Source: Actinomyces sp. (GTDB taxonomy: Bacteria; Actinomycetota; Actinomycetes; Actinomycetales; Actinomycetaceae). Taken from it: 19,318 nucleotides of DNA. This document shows, in pieces, positions 15,828-19,318 of the stretch. A program made the position numbers and the translations under genes. Under the pieces are notes generated by a model. That model did no database searches and was not told the DNA's origin. It was given only the letters and a program-made list of their open reading frames with translations. Every line of letters starts with the position of its first letter. Within the stretch, counting starts at the first letter, position 1. The stretch lies in assembly GCA_018375675.1 (NCBI GenBank), contig JAHACW010000044.1, positions 1 through 19,318 on the forward strand. The letters are read 5' to 3'.

Positions 15828-15833
15828 CCTCCT
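15828..15833 (-). promoter_or_regulatory. rpsF ribosome binding site that decides the start
   Basis: AGGAGG (minus strand) lies 11 nt before the GTG at 15816 and directly abuts the upstream in-frame GTG, which therefore cannot be the initiation codon it serves. Confidence 0.85.
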
Positions 15834-15939
15834 ATGGTCTTTACGGTCACGGACGGTCCGTGACAGGAGGGCGTTGCGTATGGCCCGTGAGGGCCTGCTG
15901 GACCGGCCGCGGGTGCGGATAGTCCAGCTACCCACTTTA
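15834..15939 (-). promoter_or_regulatory. rpsF operon promoter and structured 5' leader
   Basis: On the minus strand a -10-like TAAAGT lies at 15934-15939; the -35 is weak. Transcription would begin near 15928 and give a leader of about 110 nt. It contains three hairpins: GCTGGAC/GTCCAGC (15897-15903 with 15922-15928), GGCCC/GGGCC with a 4-nt loop (15882-15895), and a perfect 19-bp palindrome GTCACGGACGGTCCGTGAC (15846-15864) 12 nt before the ribosome binding site. S6:S18 complexes are known to bind rpsF leaders with a CCG element. A GACCG lies at the foot of the last hairpin, but I cannot confirm a match to that motif. Confidence 0.5.
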
Positions 15940-16051
15940 CACGGGTGGCAGCGTCTTCGCTAGGGCGTTTCCGGTCACGATTGGGCTCCTCGGGACGAGG
16001 CCTGGGCCCACCCCGCCGGGATGCCGACCCCCGCGCGGAACCGGGGTGCGC

Positions 16052-16073
16052 ACGAGGCCGGCCCCGGCCTCGT
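16052..16073 (-). terminator. Hairpin after the MATE gene, possible terminator
   Basis: ACGAGGCCG (16052-16060) pairs with CGGCCTCGT (16065-16073) around a 4-nt loop, 7 nt after the MATE stop codon on the minus strand. It lacks a T-run. The rpsF promoter lies further downstream, so termination here would separate the two units. Confidence 0.5.
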
Positions 16074-16080
16074 CGATCGG

Positions 16081-17454
16081 CTACAGCGAGCGGGCGCCGA
16101 GCCCGTTGGTGAGGGCCCGCATGCCCGTGTAGACGGCCGAGTAGGCGAGCCAGACCATTGCGAGCGCCAGGGACGGGCGAGCGGTGAGGGTGGACGAGTG
16201 GGCGATGACCCACAGGAGGGGCGCGTAGACGACCAGGTTGACGATGCCGGCGACGGCCAGGTAGCGGCCTCGGCCCGCGCCGATGAGGACGCCGTCGAGG
16301 AGGAACACGTAGCCGGCGACCGGCTGGAAGAGCGCGCCGACGATGATGGCGACGGTTGCGTAGTCGATGACGGTCTGGTCGGTCGTGAAGATGCGCGTGA
16401 TCCAGGGCGCGGTGATCGCCAGAGCGACGCCGACTGCGACGCCGAAGCCGATGCCCCAGCGCGCCAGGGTGCGCAGAAGGGGGCGCATGGCACCGCGCTC
16501 GCCCGTGCCGGTCGTGAACCCGGCGAGCGCCTGGGCGGCGATCGCGAGCGCGTCGAGCACGTAAGCGGCGAACGTCCACAGGGTCCACACGATCTGGTGG
16601 GCGGCCAGGGCCTGGGTGGAGATCGCGGTGACCGCGCTCAGGGTCGCGAGGAGGGCGACGCGCAGCGCGAGGGTGCGCACGAGCAGCGGCGCTCCCTCGA
16701 GTGCCGCGCCAAACAGGCCATACGTGGAGGGGCGCAGGCTCACGCCCTCGCGTTGGGCCGCGCGCACGATCATCCACCCGAGGAACGCCGCCATGAGCGT
16801 CTGCGTGATCGCGGTGCCCAGGCCGGAACCCGCCACCCCCAGGTCGAGGGGGTACATGAGCACCCAGTTGGCCACCGCGTTGAAGGCCGCGCCCACGGAC
16901 GCCGCGACCAGGGGGGTGCGCGTGTCCTGCAACCCGCGCAGGGTGCCCGTGGCCGCCAGGACGACGAACATGCCGACGAGGCCGGGCGCGGAGGCACGCA
17001 GGTAGGCCAGGGCGTGCGGCATCGTCGCAGCGTCGGCCCCCAGCCAGGTGAGCAGGGGAGAGGCGAAGACGGCCAGAAGAATCGCTGCAAGGGCGCCGAG
17101 GCCTCCCGCCAGCCACATGGCCTCGACCCCCGAGCGGATCGCAAGGTCCCGTCGCCCGGCCCCCAGGTGGCGGCCCGCCAGGGAGGTCGTCGAGTAGGAG
17201 AGGAAGATGAAGAGCCCGACCGCCGTGTTCAGCACGGTCGACGCGATGCCCAGGCCCGCCAGCTGCGGGGTGCCCAGATGGCCCACCATCGTGGAGTCGA
17301 TGACGGTGAACAGCGGCTCCGTGATCAGGGCCCCCAGGGAGGGCAGCGCGAGTGCCAAGATCATCCGCGTGGTGATCGTCGGGGTCGACGAGGCCGGGTC
17401 CCCCTCACGCTTCGCGGGTGAGGTCGGGTCGCTGGGTCCCTGTGTGCTCGTCAT
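16081..17454 (-). CDS. MATE-family (DinF-type) efflux transporter
   Basis: This 457-residue membrane protein has about 12 hydrophobic segments arranged as two MATE halves. Family-typical sequence is visible: LALPSLGALITEPLFTVIDS near the start with VGHLGTPQLAGLG following, then SLAGRHLGAGRRD and a long hydrophobic C-terminal half. It resembles the DinF branch and should export cationic or toxic compounds using a Na+ or H+ gradient; substrates are unknown. The frame is open up to 17508, but the ATG at 17454 has GGAG 4 nt upstream. The extra 18 residues would be encoded by the DnaA-box-like region, so the shorter form was chosen. It is divergent from dnaB. No LexA-type site was seen, so SOS control as in E. 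coli dinF is not supported. Confidence 0.9.
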   Translation of the reverse strand: MTSTQGPSDPTSPAKREGDPASSTPTITTRMILALALPSLGALITEPLFTVIDSTMVGHLGTPQLAGLGIASTVLNTAVGLFIFLSYSTTSLAGRHLGAGRRDLAIRSGVEAMWLAGGLGALAAILLAVFASPLLTWLGADAATMPHALAYLRASAPGLVGMFVVLAATGTLRGLQDTRTPLVAASVGAAFNAVANWVLMYPLDLGVAGSGLGTAITQTLMAAFLGWMIVRAAQREGVSLRPSTYGLFGAALEGAPLLVRTLALRVALLATLSAVTAISTQALAAHQIVWTLWTFAAYVLDALAIAAQALAGFTTGTGERGAMRPLLRTLARWGIGFGVAVGVALAITAPWITRIFTTDQTVIDYATVAIIVGALFQPVAGYVFLLDGVLIGAGRGRYLAVAGIVNLVVYAPLLWVIAHSSTLTARPSLALAMVWLAYSAVYTGMRALTNGLGARSL

Positions 17455-17793
17455 GACACTCCGATTCTTTTCCACAATGTGTGCACAGGCCTGTGGAAAG
17501 CCGTGCATTGGGAAATTCTAGATGGCTCAATGAATGACAATGATGTGACTGTGATGAGGATATCTGCCCTGACAGATCGGTCATTTCGCGTTGTGCACAG
17601 GCGTCGTCGGCGTTGTGCACAGGTTATCCACAATATGTGCACATGCCCGTGCACAGCGTCGGTCGCGCAATCTCCTACAACGCGTTAGTCTTCGCCTGAA
17701 GGCTCTCTATCCACAGGGCTTCAGGCCGCGCTCGCGGTACTCAGCCTGGCCCCGGCCTCGTCCCTATACGCCCGCGCACCCGAGAGGATCACG
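17455..17793. promoter_or_regulatory. dnaB upstream region with DnaA-box-like array
   Basis: This 339-bp gene-free region holds many nonamers close to the DnaA box: TTTTCCACA (17468), GTGTGCACA (17479), reverse CTTTCCACA (17492-17500), TTGTGCACA (17591 and 17613), the perfect TTATCCACA (17624), ATGTGCACA (17635), CCGTGCACA (17647) and CTATCCACA (17707). Starts 17613, 17624, 17635 and 17647 are 11-12 bp apart, as are 17468 and 17479. The core TGTGCACA palindrome recurs at exact 22-bp steps (17592, 17614, 17636). About 85 bp between the two groups (17505-17590) are near 45% GC by hand count. A weak dnaB -10 (TAGTCT, 17686-17691) lies after the array. Confidence 0.7.
17694..17726 (+). other. Stem-loop in the dnaB leader
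   Basis: GCCTGAAG (17694-17701) pairs perfectly with CTTCAGGC (17719-17726). The 17-nt loop contains the last DnaA-box-like nonamer, CTATCCACA. It lies just downstream of the candidate -10, so it would fall at or near the transcript start. Confidence 0.5.
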
Positions 17794-19149
17794 ATGTCCG
17801 ACGACCAGTTCGACCGCGTCCCGCCGCAGGACATCGACGCGGAGATGAGCGTCCTCGGATCGATGATGCTGACAACCGAGGCCGCCAACATTGTCTCCGA
17901 GATGCTGCGCGGGCAGGACTTCTATCAGCCCAGCCACGAGACGATCTTCGACACCATCGTCGAACTCAACGGCCGCGCAGAACCCGCCGACGCGATCACC
18001 GTCGCCGGCGAACTCAAGCGCGCGGGCGTCCTATCGAAGGTCGGCGGCGCAGCCTACCTGCACACCCTCATCGCCTCCGTGCCCACCGCCGCGAACGCCG
18101 CCTACTACGCGCGCATCGTGCGCGAACGCGCCATCATGCGCCGCCTCGTCACTGCGGGCACGCGCGTCGTCCAGCTCGGCTACGCGGACGCCGGCGGCGA
18201 CGTCGACGAGATCGTCGACCAGGCCCAGGCCGAGGTCTACGCCGTCTCCGACGGGCGCGAAACCACCGACTACGTCTCCATGACGCAGATGAGCTCGGAC
18301 ATCCTCAACGCGCTCGAAGACATCGAGAAGAACCAGGGCAAGCTCAACGGCGTACCCACCGGCTTCACCGACCTCGACGAACTCACCCAGGGCCTGCACG
18401 GCGGCCAGATGATCATCGTCGCCGCCCGTCCCGCCATGGGTAAGTCCACGCTCGCCCTGGATTTCTGCCGATCGGCGTCCATGAAGCATGGCATCACCTC
18501 GCTGATCTTCTCGCTCGAAATGAGCTCGCAGGAAATCGCGATGCGTATGCTCTCCGCCGAGTCCGGCGTGCGCCTATCCAAGATGCAGGCCGGCAAAATG
18601 AGCGACGTCGACTGGCGCAAGGTCGCCGAAACCACCTCGCGCATGAGCGAGGCACCCCTGTACGTCGACGACTCCGCGAACATCACCATCTCCGAAATCC
18701 GCTCCAAGTGCCGCCGCCTCAAGCAGCAGGAAAACCTGGGCCTCGTTGTCATCGACTACCTCCAGCTCATGACGAGCGGCCGCCAGGTCGAGTCGCGTCA
18801 GCAGGAAGTCTCCGCGATGTCGCGAAACCTCAAGCTCCTGGCCAAGGACCTCGACATCCCGGTCATCGCCGTCGCGCAGCTGAACCGTAACTCCGAGGGC
18901 CGCACCGACCGCAAGCCCATGATGAGCGACCTGCGTGAATCCGGCTCGCTCGAGCAGGACGCCGACATCATCATCCTGCTGCACCGCCCCGACTACTACG
19001 ACAAGGAAGACCGCCCCGGCGAGGCCGACATCATCGTCGCCAAGCACCGAGCCGGCGCGACCGCGACCGTCACCGCCCTCTTCCAGGGTGACATGGCGCG
19101 CTTCGTCAACTACACGGGACGCCCGGAGCCCGGCGGCGGCGGAGAGTAA
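17794..19149 (+). CDS. dnaB: Replicative DNA helicase DnaB
   Basis: This hexameric, ATP-driven helicase unwinds DNA ahead of the replisome and recruits primase. The 451-residue protein has the N-terminal DnaB domain (about 8-115, beginning VPPQDIDAEMSVLGSMML), a linker, then the RecA-like ATPase domain. Walker A is ARPAMGKST at 211-219 (K217), and Walker B is LVVIDYLQLM at 317-326 (D321). The sensor and arginine-finger region AQLNRNSEGR (361-370) and the SDLRESGSLEQDADII block (378-393) are intact. It is full length with no intein, unlike several mycobacterial DnaB proteins. The ATG follows GAGAGG with suitable spacing. It is transcribed alone, away from the MATE gene, from a region rich in DnaA-box-like sites. 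Confidence 0.97.
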   Translation: MSDDQFDRVPPQDIDAEMSVLGSMMLTTEAANIVSEMLRGQDFYQPSHETIFDTIVELNGRAEPADAITVAGELKRAGVLSKVGGAAYLHTLIASVPTAANAAYYARIVRERAIMRRLVTAGTRVVQLGYADAGGDVDEIVDQAQAEVYAVSDGRETTDYVSMTQMSSDILNALEDIEKNQGKLNGVPTGFTDLDELTQGLHGGQMIIVAARPAMGKSTLALDFCRSASMKHGITSLIFSLEMSSQEIAMRMLSAESGVRLSKMQAGKMSDVDWRKVAETTSRMSEAPLYVDDSANITISEIRSKCRRLKQQENLGLVVIDYLQLMTSGRQVESRQQEVSAMSRNLKLLAKDLDIPVIAVAQLNRNSEGRTDRKPMMSDLRESGSLEQDADIIILLHRPDYYDKEDRPGEADIIVAKHRAGATATVTALFQGDMARFVNYTGRPEPGGGGE

Positions 19150-19263
19150 GGGCGGTTTGCCCGGGCCCCGGTGGTGCTTGCGGCTCCGCTGATGTTCCGG
19201 GCGCTCCGTTGTGCTGCTTTGGGGCCCGGCCGCTGTGTGTGCCGGTGGGCGGCGGCCCGCCCG

Positions 19264-19308
19264 CGAGATCGCCACACGCGAGCCTGCGGCTCGGAGTGGT
19301 CGATCTCG
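19264..19308 (+). terminator. Long imperfect inverted repeat after dnaB
   Basis: CGAGATCG (19264-19271) pairs with CGATCTCG (19301-19308), CCAC (19272-19275) with GTGG (19296-19299), and CGAGCC (19279-19284) with GGCTCG (19288-19293) around a 3-nt loop, with one bulge and one small internal loop. It begins 115 nt after the dnaB stop and no T-run follows. It could be a terminator or part of a dispersed repeat cut by the window edge. Confidence 0.5.
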
Positions 19309-19318
19309 AGGCCCGCCC

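Noticed and set aside
15817..15828. Upstream GTG start for rpsF (four extra residues)
   Set aside because: That codon abuts and overlaps the ribosome binding site, and bS6 proteins begin at the following MRNYEL-like sequence.
17455..17508. 18-residue N-terminal extension of the MATE protein
   Set aside because: It would be encoded by the DnaA-box-like repeats. The ATG at 17454 has a GGAG site and gives a normal MATE N-terminus.
17455..17520. LexA/SOS box in front of the DinF-like MATE gene
   Set aside because: No GAAC-N4-GTTC-type sequence is present.

Overview
This window looks like chromosomal DNA from a high-GC Gram-positive bacterium of the Actinomycetota. The evidence is G/C-ending codons throughout, GTG starts with AGGAGG-type ribosome binding sites, and actinobacterial protein types such as a MurJ with an extra C-terminal TM and beta domain, a secreted DUF6049/Rv3909-like protein and a PcnA-type tRNA nucleotidyltransferase. 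The sequences look most like Actinomyces/Schaalia relatives. That placement is recognition by eye, not a search.

Region 1 (1-8034, minus strand) is one tightly packed six-gene unit, read right to left: a NUDIX hydrolase, a large secreted and anchored DUF6049-type protein, the lipid II flippase MurJ, thioredoxin reductase TrxB, a YchJ-family SEC-C protein and a PAP2 phosphatase cut by the window edge. Most junctions overlap or lie within about 20 nt. The order matches the mycobacterial mutT4-Rv3909-mviN-(sigM)-trxB2 neighbourhood, but sigM, its anti-sigma gene and thioredoxin are absent. MurJ also lacks the mycobacterial pseudokinase region and has a long acidic Pro/Ala linker instead.

Region 2 (8104-13767, plus strand) holds pcnA (divergent from the NUDIX gene across 69 bp), 6-phosphogluconate dehydrogenase gnd and a class A penicillin-binding protein with an Asn/Gly-rich tail. 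Each is followed by an inverted repeat that could be a terminator.

Region 3 (13768-14106) is a non-coding gap between two convergent genes, bounded by two strong terminators. Between the terminators sits an 84-bp nested inverted repeat made of five copies of a 14-mer (TGCGGATAGGTTAT) on a 19-bp pitch. No gene explains it.

Region 4 (14107-15816, minus) is the canonical rpsF-ssb-rpsR-rplI operon with a structured leader of about 110 nt. Upstream lies a MATE/DinF-type exporter (16081-17454, minus).

Region 5 (17455-19149) is a 339-bp intergenic stretch leading to the replicative helicase gene dnaB (plus). It carries an array of DnaA-box-like sequences with about 11/22-bp phasing around an AT-richer core, so it is a candidate DnaA-controlled region or even an origin. 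The ribosomal operon and dnaB point away from it on opposite sides. Overall the window combines cell-envelope synthesis (MurJ, PAP2, PBP, DUF6049), redox and sugar metabolism (TrxB, Gnd), tRNA maturation, ribosome assembly and replication (SSB, DnaB). This is a near-origin gene set that is split over both sides of oriC in mycobacteria.
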